Shown here in pieces: positions 28,986-43,037 of a DNA stretch of 64,000 nt. The DNA comes from Leclercia sp. 29361 (lineage in GTDB: Bacteria > Pseudomonadota > Gammaproteobacteria > Enterobacterales > Enterobacteriaceae), in contig NZ_CP049786.1 in NCBI RefSeq assembly GCF_011290365.1, forward strand, positions 434,001 through 498,000, given 5' to 3'. The notes under the pieces were generated by a model that ran no database searches, was not told the DNA's origin, and worked only from the letters and a program-made list of their open reading frames with translations. The first letter of the stretch is position 1, and every line of letters begins with the position of its first letter. Made by a program: the position numbers and the translations under genes.

Positions 28986-29954
28986 TTAGCTTTCGTCTTT
29001 TTTGTCATCAACCAGCGGGCTGGCTTCGAGTTCGGCGGCAATCTCTTCGTCGGACAGCGGGGCAGGCTCTGCGTCCGGTGTCACGAAGGTTTCCGTCGAC
29101 ACCGCCAGCGGCTGGCCGAGTTTGGTGACCGACAGGCTTTCGAGCTGCTCAACCAGCTTCACTTTACCCGGGGCAAACAGGTTGATGACGGTGGAGCCGA
29201 GCTTGAAGCGGCCCATCTCCTGGCCCTTCAGCAGCGCCACGGAGCCTTCGTTTTCACCTTCAGGCCAGGTCCAGCGTTTGATCACGCCTTCGCGCGGTGG
29301 CGTAACGGTGCCCGCCCAGACGGTCTCAATGCTGCCGACAATGGTGGCACCCACCAGAATCTGCGCCATTGGGCCAAACTCGGTATCGAACAGGCAGATA
29401 ACGCGCTCGTTACGGGCAAAAAGGTTCGGCACGTTTTGCGCAGTCAGATGGTTTACCGAGAACAGATCGCCCGGAACGTAGATCATCTCCCGCAGAATGC
29501 CGTTGCACGGCATATGCACGCGGTGATAGTCGCGTGGCGACAGGTAGGTGGTGGCAAAGGAGCCATTGCGGAACAGGTCCGCCATCAGGTAGTTACCTGC
29601 CAGCAGGGCTTCCAGGCTGTAGTTATGGCCTTTGGCCTGCAGGATTTTGTCGTTTTCGATCGCGCCCAGCTGGCTGATCACGCCGTCAGCAGGCATTACC
29701 AGCACGTTCGGGTCGGTATTCAGCGGACGCACTTCATCACGCAGGGCACGCACAAAGAAATCGTTGAAGGTGCGGTAGCTGGCGGTATCCGGCTTCTGCG
29801 CCTCTTTCATGTCGACCTTGTAGTATTTCACGAACAGATCGATCACCAGCTTAGTCAGCCAGCCCGCTCGTTTGCTCGCGCCCCAGCCCGCCAGGCGAGT
29901 GAGCCACAGTTTCGGCAGAATGTATTGAAGCGAAAGTTTAAATGAGTTTAACAA
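28986..29954 (-). CDS. psd: Phosphatidylserine decarboxylase proenzyme
   Basis: 322 residues. It makes phosphatidylethanolamine at the inner membrane. The self-cleaving LGST motif is present (Ser254), where Ser becomes the pyruvoyl group; DYHRVHMP carries the active-site histidines. First gene of psd-mscM. A CCGGCT/AGCCGG hairpin lies in the gap to rsgA. Confidence 0.98.
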   Translation of the reverse strand: MLNSFKLSLQYILPKLWLTRLAGWGASKRAGWLTKLVIDLFVKYYKVDMKEAQKPDTASYRTFNDFFVRALRDEVRPLNTDPNVLVMPADGVISQLGAIENDKILQAKGHNYSLEALLAGNYLMADLFRNGSFATTYLSPRDYHRVHMPCNGILREMIYVPGDLFSVNHLTAQNVPNLFARNERVICLFDTEFGPMAQILVGATIVGSIETVWAGTVTPPREGVIKRWTWPEGENEGSVALLKGQEMGRFKLGSTVINLFAPGKVKLVEQLESLSVTKLGQPLAVSTETFVTPDAEPAPLSDEEIAAELEASPLVDDKKDES

Positions 29955-30052
29955 GGTAGCCTCCAGGCCATTGTTTTGTCGTTCCTGATCCGGCTGCAGG
30001 AGAGCCGGAACCTGAAAAAAGGGGACGATTTTAGCGACGCTTAGCTTAGTTG

Positions 30053-31105
30053 TCAGTCATCAGATTCAGAAAAGCTTTTACGCGTTTTTACCTGCGCCAT
30101 GCTTTCGAGAATATGGTGATAGTTTGCAAAACGGGTTTCCGCAATTTCACCGCTTTCGACCGCTGCACGAATGGCACAGCCAGGGTCGTTATCGTGTTTA
30201 CAGTCACGGTATTTACACGCGCCTAAATAGTCGAGGAATTCGACAAAGCCGTTAAAGATTTGATCGGGCTCGAGATGCCACAGACCAAATTCACGCACCC
30301 CAGGGGAGTCGATCACGTCGCCGCCATGCGGGAAGTGATACAGGCGCGAGGCGGTGGTGGTGTGCTGACCCAGACCGGAGTTGTCAGAGACATCGTTGGT
30401 CAGGATCTCCTGCGGCAGACCAAGCAGGTTGTTCAGCAGGCTGGATTTGCCCACGCCGGACTGACCGGCAAAAATGCTGATGCGATCGGTCAATGCCTCT
30501 TCGAGCGGCTTCAGGCCATCCTGCTTCCGGCTTGAGACCATCAGCACGCGATAGCCAATTTTGCGGTAGATATCCATCTGCTCATTAACGAAGTCCATGC
30601 CTTCGTCGTCGAGCAGATCGATTTTGTTCAGGACAATCAGCGGCTCAACCTCGAGGGTTTCACAGGCGACGAGATAACGGTCGATAATATTCAGTGACAG
30701 TTCAGGCAGGATCGCAGAGACAATCACGATCTGATTGATGTTGGCGGCAATGGGTTTTACGCCGTCGTAGAAGTCGGGGCGCGTCAATACCGACGTGCGC
30801 TCATGCACGGCTTCAACGATGCCTTTCACCGTCACGCCTTCTGCAGCGGCTTTACCCGGACGCCAGACCACGCGGTCACCGGTGACCAGCGAGCGGATGG
30901 TGCGACGGATATTGCAGCGGTGAACGTCGCCATCGCCCGATTCCACATCAGCATGCATACCGAAGCGGCTAATCACCACGCCTTCAGCGGGTTCGCCAAA
31001 CAGGTTGTCGTCGTAATCGACCTTCTCCGAAGTGGTTTTAAGACGGCGCTGGTGATTGGCTTTCACGCGGCGCTGTTGCCCTTTGGAGAGTTTATTTTTA
31101 CTCAA
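30053..31105 (-). CDS. rsgA: Ribosome small-subunit GTPase RsgA
   Basis: 350 residues from a TTG start at 31105 ([14 protein letters not shown]), 9 bases after GGAG. The open frame continues to an ATG at 31156, but that extension has no family match. It has an OB fold, then a circularly permuted GTPase with NKID (G4) before GQSGVGKSS (G1), and a C-terminal zinc motif ([14 protein letters not shown]). It releases RbfA late in 30S assembly. It is divergent from orn. Confidence 0.96.
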   Translation of the reverse strand: MSKNKLSKGQQRRVKANHQRRLKTTSEKVDYDDNLFGEPAEGVVISRFGMHADVESGDGDVHRCNIRRTIRSLVTGDRVVWRPGKAAAEGVTVKGIVEAVHERTSVLTRPDFYDGVKPIAANINQIVIVSAILPELSLNIIDRYLVACETLEVEPLIVLNKIDLLDDEGMDFVNEQMDIYRKIGYRVLMVSSRKQDGLKPLEEALTDRISIFAGQSGVGKSSLLNNLLGLPQEILTNDVSDNSGLGQHTTTASRLYHFPHGGDVIDSPGVREFGLWHLEPDQIFNGFVEFLDYLGACKYRDCKHDNDPGCAIRAAVESGEIAETRFANYHHILESMAQVKTRKSFSESDD

Positions 31106-31212
31106 TCGTGCTGGCTCCTGGTCGCCCATATTGGGCAAAACCTCTATGATACACACTAATTAATACTAGTTAACCTGCCACGGCCGGTTATACGAGAAGG
31201 GTGGAAAATAAC

Positions 31213-31758
31213 ATGAGTGCAGATGAAAACAATCTGATTTGGATCGATCTGGAGATGACCGGACTGGATCCCGAGCGCGATCGCATTATTGAGATCGCCA
31301 CGCTGGTGACCGACGCGAACCTGAATGTGCTGGCGGAAGGGCCGACCATTGCCGTGCATCAGTCCGACGAGCAGCTGGCGCTGATGGATGACTGGAACGT
31401 GCGCACCCATACCGGCAGCGGGCTGGTGGAACGTGTTAAAGCCAGTACGCTGGGGGATCGTGAAGCCGAGCTGGCCACAATTGAGTTCCTCAAGCAGTGG
31501 GTGCCACAGGGCAAGTCACCGATCTGCGGTAACAGCATCGGTCAGGATCGCCGTTTCCTGTTTAAGTACATGCCGGAGCTGGAAGCGTACTTCCACTACC
31601 GTTATCTCGATGTCAGCACCCTGAAAGAGCTGGCCCGTCGCTGGAAGCCGGAGATGCTGGACGGCTTTAAGAAGCAGGGCACTCACCAGGCGATGGACGA
31701 TATCCGCGAGTCGGTGGCGGAGCTGGCTTACTACCGCGAACATTTTATTAAATTGTAA
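31213..31758 (+). CDS. orn: Oligoribonuclease
   Basis: 181 residues from ATG 31213. It degrades 2-nucleotide RNAs (including pGpG) as a DEDDh exonuclease. The acidic residues are in WIDLEMTG (Asp, Glu), [10 protein letters not shown] (Asp) and [11 protein letters not shown] (His, Asp). A GTG at 31201 in frame would add four residues; the ribosome-binding site favours 31213. It is divergent from rsgA. Confidence 0.97.
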   Translation: MSADENNLIWIDLEMTGLDPERDRIIEIATLVTDANLNVLAEGPTIAVHQSDEQLALMDDWNVRTHTGSGLVERVKASTLGDREAELATIEFLKQWVPQGKSPICGNSIGQDRRFLFKYMPELEAYFHYRYLDVSTLKELARRWKPEMLDGFKKQGTHQAMDDIRESVAELAYYREHFIKL

Positions 31759-31760
31759 GC

Positions 31761-31790
31761 GGCAGGCCCGGCGGGCAGCGCTTGTCGGGT
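31761..31790. repeat. Degenerate REP element
   Basis: GGCCCGGCGGGCAGCGC...GTCGGG resembles a REP palindrome. It lies just after orn and before the tRNA promoter. Confidence 0.55.
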
Positions 31791-31878
31791 CTAAATCGCT
31801 AAAACGATTTAAAAATGCGCAATGTGACGAATATTGCAGCACTTGAACTTAATTTATAAAAAATCGCTTTTGGGGGGG

Positions 31879-31906
31879 TTGCAGCAGAAAGGATTTCTCG
31901 TATAAT
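31879..31906 (+). promoter_or_regulatory. Promoter of the tRNA-Gly operon
   Basis: TTGCAG (31879-31884), a 16-base spacer, then TATAAT (31901-31906), followed by a GC-rich discriminator GCGCCTCCC. That is the layout of stringently controlled stable-RNA promoters. A G7 run (31872-31878) abuts the -35. Confidence 0.88.
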
Positions 31907-31955
31907 GCGCCTCCCGTAACGACAGAGAATTCATCGTTACGACAGCACAGATTTT

Positions 31956-32031
<76 letters not shown>

Positions 32032-32181
32032 AATCTTTCGCTGCGCAGTAAGACCACCAATCGCAGGATTTCAAGTTGCAACAAGGCGGCAACTGAACGA
32101 ATCCTTGGGAGCTTACTAGAGTAAGTGACTAAGGTGAGTGAAGGCAGCCAACGCAGTGGCGGCTTGAAAGACAAAGATTAA

Positions 32182-32257
<76 letters not shown>

Positions 32258-32293
32258 AAATTTGAAAGGTATCGCAAGATACGCACCACCCAA

Positions 32294-32369
<76 letters not shown>

Positions 32370-32390
32370 AATTTTTTACTCCTCTTCCAG

Positions 32391-32639
32391 ATATCCACAG
32401 CGGCAAGCCCCGCCGGGGATGATTTGTTTCATTTCTGACAAACTCTTCTTAACAGACTTATCCACAGCTTTGCCATTTTTCAGCGAATAGCCAAATACTT
32501 CGCCTGATGAATAGTAACTTTATAATGCGTTGAAAATAATAAAGAAAATTTCATTTCAAAATGTTAAGCCGATCACTTGACCTGCAGCCGGGCCCGGACT
32601 AACTCTGGCTTTTAAATTTTATTCACAGCCTGTGGAAAC
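32391..32639. other. datA: datA-like DnaA-box cluster
   Basis: In the 270-base gap between glyY and queG: ATATCCACA (32391, one mismatch), TTATCCACA (32458-32466, perfect DnaA box), TTATTCACA (32619-32627, match to TTATNCACA) and TGTGGAAAC (32631-32639, reverse strand, one mismatch). An IHF-like site TTTCAA-AATG-TTA (32554-32566) lies between them. In E. coli, datA, which promotes DnaA-ATP hydrolysis with IHF, lies next to glyVXY. Position plus boxes support a datA homologue; activity is inferred. Confidence 0.7.
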
Positions 32640-32640
32640 A

Positions 32641-33778
32641 TCATGCATCGCGTGGTAGCCCTTTTTCGACCACCCGTACCAGCCTGATTTTCTGCGGTAA
32701 TTGTACCTCTACAGCGCAGGCGTTTCGTTTGGCGATTTGCTGCGCAACCGCCCACTCTATGTGCTCATCAAGAAGTGGGTGCTCACCTCTGCGACTTTCC
32801 AGGGCCTGAATATTGGCTTCGTCCCAGGGGGCATTTCCCAGCGCGACCGCAATATTTCGCAGCCAGCGCAGATGCCCGATGCGGCGAATAGCCGATCCCT
32901 CCGTCACCTTCAGAAACCAGGCTTCGCTCCAGGCAAACAGCTCCAGAAGCGGCGGCGCGTGCAGAGCCTTACGCGGGCTGAAGTCGTCCTCCTCCGTTAA
33001 CTGTGAATAACGGTTCCACGGGCAGATCAGCTGGCAGTCATCGCAGCCGTATATGCGGTTGCCAATTAACGGCCGAAACTCTTCCGGGATGGCCCCTTCA
33101 AGTTCGATGGTCAGGTAGGAGATGCAGCGGCGGGCATCGACGGTGTAAGGCTCAACGATGGCCCCGGTGGGGCAGATGGTCATGCAGGCCACACAGCGTC
33201 CGCAGCCGTCTTCGACCGGTTTATCCACCGGTAAAGGGAGGTCAATCAGTAATTCACCGAGGAAGAAGAAGGAGCCAGCATCGCGGCTGAGGATAAGTGA
33301 GTGCTTACCTGTCCAGCCAAGCCCTGCTTTTTCAGCCAACGGGCGTTCAAGAACAGGCGCGGAATCGACAAAGGGTCTAAAATTCAGCGTGGCGCACTGC
33401 TGCTGGATCATTTCCCCGAGCTTTTTGAGTCGGTTACGCAGCAGTTTATGATAATCACGTCCGAGGGCATAACGGCTGACGTACCCCAGCGTGGGGTCTT
33501 TCAGCGTACTGGCAAAGGCTGCCCGGGCGGGAAGATAATTCATACGCACGCTGATCACGCGCAGGGTTCCCGGCAACAGTTCATGCGGACGGGCGCGCAT
33601 CATGCCGTGACGCGCCATCCACTCCATTTCGCCGTGGTATTGATTATCCAGCCATGCCTGGAGTTTTGGCTCACTGGCAGAGAGATCGGTATCGGTGATA
33701 CCCACGTGTTGAAAACCAAGCTCAGCGCCCCACTGTTTAATGTTTTGCGCTAACTGATTGAGATCGAGGGGCTGTGAC

Positions 33779-33780
<2 letters not shown>
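32641..33780 (-). CDS. queG: Epoxyqueuosine reductase
   Basis: 379 residues from MSQPLDLNQLA. It reduces epoxyqueuosine to queuosine in tRNA using cobalamin and two [4Fe-4S] clusters, whose motifs are CGRCVACMTICP and CDDCQLICP. The start codon at 33780-33778 overlaps the nnr start on the other strand by two bases. Its ribosome-binding site is weak. Confidence 0.96.
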
Positions 33781-35759
<1,979 letters not shown>

Positions 35760-35775
35760 AAGAAGAGATAACGGG

Positions 35776-37110
35776 ATGATTAATCGCGTTAAAAGTTGGT
35801 TGATGGCTGCAACGGTGCTGTTTTGTGCCCAGGCCGGGGCGGCAACGCTGTCCGATATTCAGGTCTCAAACGGCGACAATCAGGCCAGGATCACCTTCAG
35901 CTTTATGGGCGATCCAGAGTATGCGTTTTCGCAGGACGATAAGCGCAGCGTCGCGCTGGATATTAAACAGACCGGCGTTATCAAAGGATTACCGCTGCAG
36001 TTCAGCGGCAATAACCTGGTGCACCGCATTCGTTCCGGTACGCCGAAAGACGATCAGTCCCTGCGTCTGGTGGTCGATTTAACGCAGAACGGTAAGACCC
36101 GGGCGGTGAAGCAGCAGAACGGCGCCAACTATATGGTGATCTTCACCATCAATGCCGATGCACCGCCGCCTCCGCCGCCACCGCCGGTAGTAGCGAAGCG
36201 GGTGGAAGCGCCTGTTGTGGCACAGCGCCCGTCAGAGCCGGCCCGCAATCCGTTTAAAACCGGCAGCGATCGGATTACCAGCGTTACCAGTAGCAACACG
36301 GTGACGCGTCCGGCAGCCCAGGCGCGCCAGACAACCGGCGACAAAGTCATTATTGCGATTGATGCCGGACACGGTGGCGATGATCCTGGCGCCATCGGGC
36401 CGGGCGGGACGCGTGAGAAGAACGTGACCATCGCCATCGCCCGTAAGCTGCGGACCTTACTGAATGACGACCCGATGTTTAAAGGCGTGTTAACCCGCGA
36501 CGGCGATTATTTTATCTCGGTCATGGGCCGGTCTGACGTGGCGCGCCAGCAGAACGCTAACTTCCTCGTCTCTGTGCATGCCGATGCGGCTCCCAACCGC
36601 AACGCGACGGGAGCATCCGTATGGGTGCTTTCCAACCGTCGTGCTAACAGCGAAATGGCAAACTGGCTTGAGGAACATGAAAAGCAATCCGAGCTGTTAG
36701 GCGGGGCAGGCGACGTACTGGCGAACAGCCAGTCGGATCCCTACCTGAGCCAGGCGGTACTGGATTTACAGTTCGGCCATTCCCAGCGTGTCGGGTATGA
36801 TGTGGCGACTAACGTCCTGAATCAGCTGCAAAGTGTCGGTTCTCTGCACAAACGCCGCCCGGAACATGCCAGCCTGGGCGTGCTGCGTTCGCCGGATATC
36901 CCGTCCATTCTGGTGGAAACGGGCTTTATCAGTAATCACGGTGAAGAGCGCCTGCTGGGCAGCGACAGCTACCAGCAGCAGATTGCCGAGGCGATTTATA
37001 AAGGCCTGCGCAAGTATTTTGATTCGCATCCGCTCCAGTCTGCACCGCAGGGTGGCGCGGGGCAGACCGCCAGCGCCGTATTACCGGGCGAGTCGACCTC
37101 GACCAACTAA
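35776..37110 (+). CDS. amiB: N-acetylmuramoyl-L-alanine amidase AmiB
   Basis: 444 residues. A signal peptide (cleavage near AGAA) leads to an AMIN domain (about 25-125) that targets the septum. A linker contains eight consecutive prolines. The zinc amidase domain (about 190-415) has [16 protein letters not shown] and VETGFISN. It splits septal peptidoglycan when activated by EnvC. The polyproline run is likely EF-P-dependent for translation. Confidence 0.97.
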   Translation: MINRVKSWLMAATVLFCAQAGAATLSDIQVSNGDNQARITFSFMGDPEYAFSQDDKRSVALDIKQTGVIKGLPLQFSGNNLVHRIRSGTPKDDQSLRLVVDLTQNGKTRAVKQQNGANYMVIFTINADAPPPPPPPPVVAKRVEAPVVAQRPSEPARNPFKTGSDRITSVTSSNTVTRPAAQARQTTGDKVIIAIDAGHGGDDPGAIGPGGTREKNVTIAIARKLRTLLNDDPMFKGVLTRDGDYFISVMGRSDVARQQNANFLVSVHADAAPNRNATGASVWVLSNRRANSEMANWLEEHEKQSELLGGAGDVLANSQSDPYLSQAVLDLQFGHSQRVGYDVATNVLNQLQSVGSLHKRRPEHASLGVLRSPDIPSILVETGFISNHGEERLLGSDSYQQQIAEAIYKGLRKYFDSHPLQSAPQGGAGQTASAVLPGESTSTN

Positions 37111-37119
37111 GGAGATTTC

Positions 37120-38967
37120 ATGCCGATTCAGGTTCTGCCGCCGCAGCTTGCGAACCAAATCGCCGCCGGTGAGGTGGTAGAACGCCCTGCGTCGGTCGTG
37201 AAAGAGCTGGTGGAAAACAGTCTTGATGCGGGCGCGACCCGCATCGACATTGATATTGAACGCGGCGGCGCGAAACTCATCCGCATCCGTGATAACGGCT
37301 GCGGTATCAAAAAAGAGGAGCTGGCCCTGGCGCTGGCTCGTCACGCCACCAGCAAAATCGCCTCCCTCGACGACCTCGAAGCCATTATCAGCCTCGGTTT
37401 TCGCGGCGAAGCGCTGGCCAGTATCAGCTCCGTCTCCCGCTTAACGCTCACCTCCCGCACCGCAGAACAGCCGGAAGCCTGGCAGGCCTACGCCGAAGGC
37501 CGGGATATGGACGTGACGGTCAAACCCGCAGCTCATCCGGTGGGCACCACGCTGGAAGTGCTGGACCTGTTCTACAACACCCCCGCACGGCGCAAGTTTA
37601 TGCGCACCGAGAAAACCGAATTCGGTCATATCGACGAGATTATTCGCCGCATCGCGCTGGCGCGTTTCGATGTCACCATCAACCTGAGCCATAACGGCAA
37701 GATGATGCGCCAGTACCGCGCCGTGGCGCAGGGCGGGCAGAAAGAGCGTCGGCTGGGCACCATTTGCGGTACGCCGTTTCTGGAACAGGCGCTGGCTATT
37801 GAGTGGCAGCATGGCGATCTGACTCTGCGCGGCTGGGTGGCCGATCCAAAAGCCAGCAGTGCGGCGTTTGCGGAGATCCAGTATTGCTACGTGAACGGGC
37901 GCATGATGCGCGACCGCCTGATCAACCATGCCATCCGCCAGGCGTGCGAGGATAAACTCGGTGCCGGAGAGCAGCCCGCTTTTGTGCTGTATCTGGAGAT
38001 CGACCCGCATCAGGTGGATGTGAATGTCCATCCGGCGAAGCATGAAGTGCGTTTTCATCAGTCGCGGCTGGTGCATGACTTTATCTACCAGGGCGTGCTG
38101 AGCGTATTGCAGCAGCAGGCCGATCCTACCCTGCCGTTGAGTAACGTGGAGCCTGCCCCGCGGCCGATTCCGGAAAACCGCGTTGCGGCGGGCAAAAACC
38201 AGTTTGCTGAACCGGCTGTCGCCCGTGAACCTGCCGCTCCGCGCTTTGCATCCGGCGGCTCAGCCCCTCGCGCGTCTGGCGCCAGTTATCCCCATGCCCA
38301 GCCGGGCTACCAGAAGCAGGCAGGGGCGGTCTATCGCACCTTGCTCGATACCCCGGCGCCTGCCCAGAAAACAGAAGATGTCGCACCTGCAACCTCTACG
38401 CTGGTAGGGCATAGCCAGAGTTTTGGTCGGGTACTGACCATCGTATCACCGGATGCGGCCCTGCTGGAGCGTGACGGCCAGCTGGCGCTGTTGTCCCTGC
38501 CGGTAGCCGAGCGCTGGTTAAAACAGGCGCAGCTTGCACCTGGTCCACAGCAGGCCTGCGCCCAGCCGCTGCTGATCCCGGTGCGGATAAAAATCTCGGC
38601 GCAAGAGACGCAGATCATCCAGCGTTATCAAACGGCGCTGGCTGAAATGGGCATCGAGGTAGTAACCGAAGCGCACCATGTCACGCTTCGGGCGGTGCCT
38701 TTACCCTTACGCCAACAAAATTTACAAAACTTGATTCCTGAACTGATAGGCTACCTGGCGCAACAGACGACGTTTGATGCCGCCAACACCGCGCAGTGGA
38801 TCGCCCGCCAGTTGGCCAGCGAACATTCGACGTGGAGTATGGCGCAGGCGATTACGGTGCTGGCGGAGGTCGAACGCCTCTGCCCGCAGCTGGTAAAAGC
38901 GCCGCCGGGTGGTTTATTGCAACCTGTAGATCTACAAACGGCTAAGAACGCCCTGAAAAATGAGTGA
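37120..38967 (+). CDS. mutL: DNA mismatch repair protein MutL
   Basis: 615 residues, as in E. coli. The N-terminal GHKL ATPase has [18 protein letters not shown] and [11 protein letters not shown] proline/alanine-rich linker (about 340-430) joins a C-terminal dimerisation domain that lacks the metal-endonuclease motif, as expected in a MutH-containing organism. It starts 9 bases after amiB and overlaps miaA by 8. Confidence 0.98.
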   Translation: MPIQVLPPQLANQIAAGEVVERPASVVKELVENSLDAGATRIDIDIERGGAKLIRIRDNGCGIKKEELALALARHATSKIASLDDLEAIISLGFRGEALASISSVSRLTLTSRTAEQPEAWQAYAEGRDMDVTVKPAAHPVGTTLEVLDLFYNTPARRKFMRTEKTEFGHIDEIIRRIALARFDVTINLSHNGKMMRQYRAVAQGGQKERRLGTICGTPFLEQALAIEWQHGDLTLRGWVADPKASSAAFAEIQYCYVNGRMMRDRLINHAIRQACEDKLGAGEQPAFVLYLEIDPHQVDVNVHPAKHEVRFHQSRLVHDFIYQGVLSVLQQQADPTLPLSNVEPAPRPIPENRVAAGKNQFAEPAVAREPAAPRFASGGSAPRASGASYPHAQPGYQKQAGAVYRTLLDTPAPAQKTEDVAPATSTLVGHSQSFGRVLTIVSPDAALLERDGQLALLSLPVAERWLKQAQLAPGPQQACAQPLLIPVRIKISAQETQIIQRYQTALAEMGIEVVTEAHHVTLRAVPLPLRQQNLQNLIPELIGYLAQQTTFDAANTAQWIARQLASEHSTWSMAQAITVLAEVERLCPQLVKAPPGGLLQPVDLQTAKNALKNE

Positions 38968-39910
38968 CTTGAGTAATACCAGCCTGCCTAAGGCGATATT
39001 TTTGATGGGGCCAACGGCCTCCGGTAAAACCGCGTTAGCCATTGAGTTACGTAAAGTTTTGCCAGTAGAGTTGATTAGCGTTGATTCCGCCCTTATTTAT
39101 CAGGGGATGGATATTGGTACGGCAAAGCCTAACGCAGACGAGTTACGCGCGGCACCGCACCGATTACTGGATATTCTTGACCCGGCGCAGGCCTATTCGG
39201 CGGCAGATTTTCGTCGCGATGCGCTGGCGCAGATGGCAGAGATCACCGCAGCAGGGCGTATTCCCCTGTTAGTGGGTGGAACCATGCTCTATTTCAAAGC
39301 CTTACTGGAAGGGTTATCGCCGTTGCCATCGGCAGACCCTGCGGTTAGAGCAAAGATTGAGCAACAGGCGGCAGAGCAGGGATGGGGTGCGCTGCATGAG
39401 CAACTGGCTGAGATCGATCCGGTTGCCGCAGCACGTATTCATCCAAATGATCCGCAAAGGCTTTCCCGGGCACTGGAAGTTTTTTTCATTTCGGGTAAAA
39501 CTTTAACGGAACTGACGCAAACGTCAGGAGAGGCTCTCCCGTATCAGGTGCATCAGTTCGCCATCGCCCCGGCGAGCCGTGAACTGCTCCATCAGCGAAT
39601 TGAGCAGCGTTTTCATCAGATGTTAGCTTCAGATTTTGAAGCAGAAGTGCGGGCGCTATTTGCCCGTGGAGATTTGCATACGGACATGCCTTCCATTCGT
39701 TGTGTGGGTTATCGCCAGATGTGGTCATACATTGAAGGTGAAATTTCACATGATGAAATGGTTTATCGAGGTATTTGCGCCACGAGACAGTTGGCGAAAC
39801 GCCAGATGACCTGGTTGCGCGGTTGGGATGGTATTCACTGGTTAGACAGTGAAAAGCCCCAACAGGCGTTACATGATCTATTACAGGTTGTTGGTGATAT
39901 CGCAGACTGA
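38960..39910 (+). CDS. miaA: tRNA dimethylallyltransferase MiaA
   Basis: 316 residues. The P-loop is [11 protein letters not shown], with [16 protein letters not shown] and [13 protein letters not shown] as further family motifs. It transfers dimethylallyl to A37 of UNN-reading tRNAs. The start overlaps the mutL end by 8 bases, and hfq follows after 85 bases. Confidence 0.98.
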   Translation: MSDLSNTSLPKAIFLMGPTASGKTALAIELRKVLPVELISVDSALIYQGMDIGTAKPNADELRAAPHRLLDILDPAQAYSAADFRRDALAQMAEITAAGRIPLLVGGTMLYFKALLEGLSPLPSADPAVRAKIEQQAAEQGWGALHEQLAEIDPVAAARIHPNDPQRLSRALEVFFISGKTLTELTQTSGEALPYQVHQFAIAPASRELLHQRIEQRFHQMLASDFEAEVRALFARGDLHTDMPSIRCVGYRQMWSYIEGEISHDEMVYRGICATRQLAKRQMTWLRGWDGIHWLDSEKPQQALHDLLQVVGDIAD

Positions 39911-39983
39911 ATGTGTACAATTAAGTCGTATCGTGCGCAATTTTTCAGAATCGCAAGGTTCTAAGTACAAAACAAGCATATAA

Positions 39984-40304
<321 letters not shown>

Positions 40305-40381
40305 GGTTACTGGCTGTTATTTCCATATCGGGGAGCCAGATTTTCTGCGTTCCCCGCTGATCTTTTTTGAGAGGTTTACGC

Positions 40382-41662
40382 TTGTTTGACCGTTATGATG
40401 CCGGTGAGCAGGCGGTGCTGGTACACATCTATTTTTCGCAAGACAAAGATATGGAAGATCTCCAGGAGTTTGAAGCTCTGGTCTCTTCCGCCGGTGTCGA
40501 AGCAATGCAGGTGATTACCGGTAGCCGTAAAGCGCCGCACCCAAAGTATTTTGTTGGTGAAGGTAAAGCAGTAGAGATTGCGGATGCCGTTAAAGCGACT
40601 GGCGCATCAGTCGTGCTTTTTGATCACGCCCTGACACCGGCCCAGGAACGCAACCTGGAACGTCTGTGCGAATGTCGCGTTATCGATCGAACGGGTTTGA
40701 TTCTGGACATTTTTGCTCAACGTGCACGTACCCATGAAGGGAAACTGCAGGTCGAGCTGGCGCAGTTGCGCCATCTGGCAACGCGCCTGGTGCGCGGCTG
40801 GACACACCTTGAAAGACAGAAAGGCGGGATTGGTTTGCGTGGCCCGGGTGAAACTCAGCTCGAAACCGACCGTCGCTTGCTGCGTGTCCGTATAACCCAG
40901 ATCCTCTCACGACTTGAAAAAGTTGAGAAGCAACGTGAGCAGGGGCGCCGCTCCCGACAGAAAGCAGACATTCCAACGGTGTCGCTGGTCGGTTATACCA
41001 ACGCCGGTAAATCCACCCTGTTTAACCAGATCACTGAGGCCCAGGTGTATGCCGCAGACCAGCTGTTTGCGACCCTGGATCCGACGCTGCGCCGTATTGA
41101 TGTGACGGACGTCGGTGAAACCGTGCTGGCGGATACCGTTGGGTTTATCCGTCATCTGCCGCACGACCTGGTGGCCGCATTTAAAGCCACCCTGCAGGAG
41201 ACCCGTCAGGCGACGCTGCTGTTGCACGTCATTGACGCTGCGGATGTCCGCCTGCAGGAAAACATCGATGCAGTGAATATCGTGCTGGAAGAGATTGATG
41301 CGCACGAGATCCCAACGCTGCTGGTGATGAACAAAATCGATATGCTGGATGGCTTTGAGCCGCGTATCGACAGGGATGAAGAGAACATACCGATTCGGGT
41401 CTGGCTTTCTGCCCAGACCGGTGTTGGTGTACCACTGCTTTTCCAGGCCTTAACAGAACGTCTTTCCGGTGAAGTGGCTCAGCACACGCTGCGTCTACCC
41501 CCCGAGGAAGGCCGACTGCGCAGCCGTTTTTATCAGCTTCAGGCGATAGAAAAAGAGTGGATGGAGGATGACGGCAGCGTGGGGTTGCAAGTGCGTATGC
41601 CGATCGTTGACTGGCGTCGCCTCTGTAAACAAGAACCTGCGCTGGTCGACTACGTCGTCTGA
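40382..41662 (+). CDS. hflX: Ribosome-associated GTPase HflX
   Basis: 426 residues, the E. coli length, from a TTG start at 40382 ([15 protein letters not shown]) 8 bases after AGAGG. An earlier in-frame TTG (40367) has no support. The N-terminal HflX domain has [15 protein letters not shown] and [14 protein letters not shown]. The GTPase has [14 protein letters not shown] and NKID. It splits stalled ribosomes under heat stress. Confidence 0.96.
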   Translation: MFDRYDAGEQAVLVHIYFSQDKDMEDLQEFEALVSSAGVEAMQVITGSRKAPHPKYFVGEGKAVEIADAVKATGASVVLFDHALTPAQERNLERLCECRVIDRTGLILDIFAQRARTHEGKLQVELAQLRHLATRLVRGWTHLERQKGGIGLRGPGETQLETDRRLLRVRITQILSRLEKVEKQREQGRRSRQKADIPTVSLVGYTNAGKSTLFNQITEAQVYAADQLFATLDPTLRRIDVTDVGETVLADTVGFIRHLPHDLVAAFKATLQETRQATLLLHVIDAADVRLQENIDAVNIVLEEIDAHEIPTLLVMNKIDMLDGFEPRIDRDEENIPIRVWLSAQTGVGVPLLFQALTERLSGEVAQHTLRLPPEEGRLRSRFYQLQAIEKEWMEDDGSVGLQVRMPIVDWRRLCKQEPALVDYVV

Positions 41663-41778
41663 CCGGATAGGAGATGCCTGAAGGTTTTTGCCCTTTGGGA
41701 TACCCGAATCGCAATGGATGCTCCGGCATGCCAGGCGTTTGAAGGTATATCACCGCATAACAAATATGGAGCACATAC

Positions 41779-43035
41779 ATGGCGTGGAATCAGCCCGGTA
41801 ATAACGGACAAGACCGCGACCCGTGGGGGAGCAGCAATAATCAAGGCGGCAACTCCGGGGGAAATGGCAACAAAGGTGGTCGCGAGCAGGGGCCACCCGA
41901 TCTGGATGATATCTTCCGCAAGCTGAGTAAAAAGCTGGGCGGTCTTGGCGGTGGTAAAGGCACTGGCGGCGGTACTGGCCAGGGGCCGCGTCCTCATATG
42001 GGCGGTCGCGTGGTGACTATTGTTGCGGCTGCAGCGGTAATTATCTGGGCTGCCAGCGGGTTCTACACCATCAAAGAAGCCGAGCGCGGTGTTGTCACCC
42101 GTTTTGGTAAGTTCAGCCATCTGGTTGAGCCAGGCCTGAACTGGAAACCTACCTTCGTTGATAACGTGCGCGCCGTTAACGTTGAGTCGGTACGTGAACT
42201 GGCGGCGTCCGGCGTAATGCTGACGTCCGATGAGAACGTCGTCCGCGTTGAGATGAACGTGCAGTACCGTGTCACCGATCCGCAGCACTACCTGTTTAGC
42301 GTGACCAGCGCGGACGACAGTCTGCGTCAGGCTACCGACAGCGCCCTGCGCGGCGTAATCGGCAAATACACCATGGACCGCATTCTGACCGAAGGTCGTA
42401 CCGTTATTCGTAGCGATACCCAGCGCGAGCTGGAAGAGACCATTCGTCCGTACAACATGGGTATCACCCTGCTGGACGTCAACTTCCAGGCTGCTCGTCC
42501 GCCGGAAGAGGTGAAAGCGGCATTTGATGATGCGATTGCTGCCCGTGAAAACGAACAGCAGTACATCCGTGAAGCGGAAGCGTACATCAACGAAGTCCAG
42601 CCGCGTGCAAACGGTCAGGCACAGCGTATTCTCGAAGAAGCGCGCGCCTATAAGACTCAGACCGTTCTCGAAGCTCAGGGTGAAGTGGCGCGTTTTGCGA
42701 GACTGCTGCCTGAATATAAAGCCGCACCGGAAATTACCCGTGAGCGTCTCTATATCGAGACCATGGAAAAAGTGCTGAGCCACACCCGTAAGGTGCTGGT
42801 GAATGACAGCAAAAATGGCAACCTGATGGTTCTGCCGCTGGATCAGATGCTGAAAGGCGGAAATGCGAGTGGTGCAAAGGCCAATAACAGCGGAGCGAAT
42901 GAGCTGTTGCGTCTGCCGCCAGCGTCGACTGGTAACACCAGAGCCAATACCACCTCTTCTTCAAGCGATGGTGACATCATGGACCAACGCCGCGCCAACG
43001 CGCAGCGTAACGACAACCAGCGTCAGGGGGAATAA
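41779..43035 (+). CDS. hflK: FtsH modulator HflK
   Basis: 418 residues. A cytoplasmic Gly/Asn-rich N-terminus (about 1-75) is followed by one membrane segment (about 80-97) and an SPFH/band 7 periplasmic domain, with a Ser/Thr/Asn-rich tail. With HflC it forms the cage that encloses FtsH and limits its proteolysis. It is 2 bases before hflC. Confidence 0.97.
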   Translation: MAWNQPGNNGQDRDPWGSSNNQGGNSGGNGNKGGREQGPPDLDDIFRKLSKKLGGLGGGKGTGGGTGQGPRPHMGGRVVTIVAAAAVIIWAASGFYTIKEAERGVVTRFGKFSHLVEPGLNWKPTFVDNVRAVNVESVRELAASGVMLTSDENVVRVEMNVQYRVTDPQHYLFSVTSADDSLRQATDSALRGVIGKYTMDRILTEGRTVIRSDTQRELEETIRPYNMGITLLDVNFQAARPPEEVKAAFDDAIAARENEQQYIREAEAYINEVQPRANGQAQRILEEARAYKTQTVLEAQGEVARFARLLPEYKAAPEITRERLYIETMEKVLSHTRKVLVNDSKNGNLMVLPLDQMLKGGNASGAKANNSGANELLRLPPASTGNTRANTTSSSSDGDIMDQRRANAQRNDNQRQGE

Positions 43036-43037
43036 CG

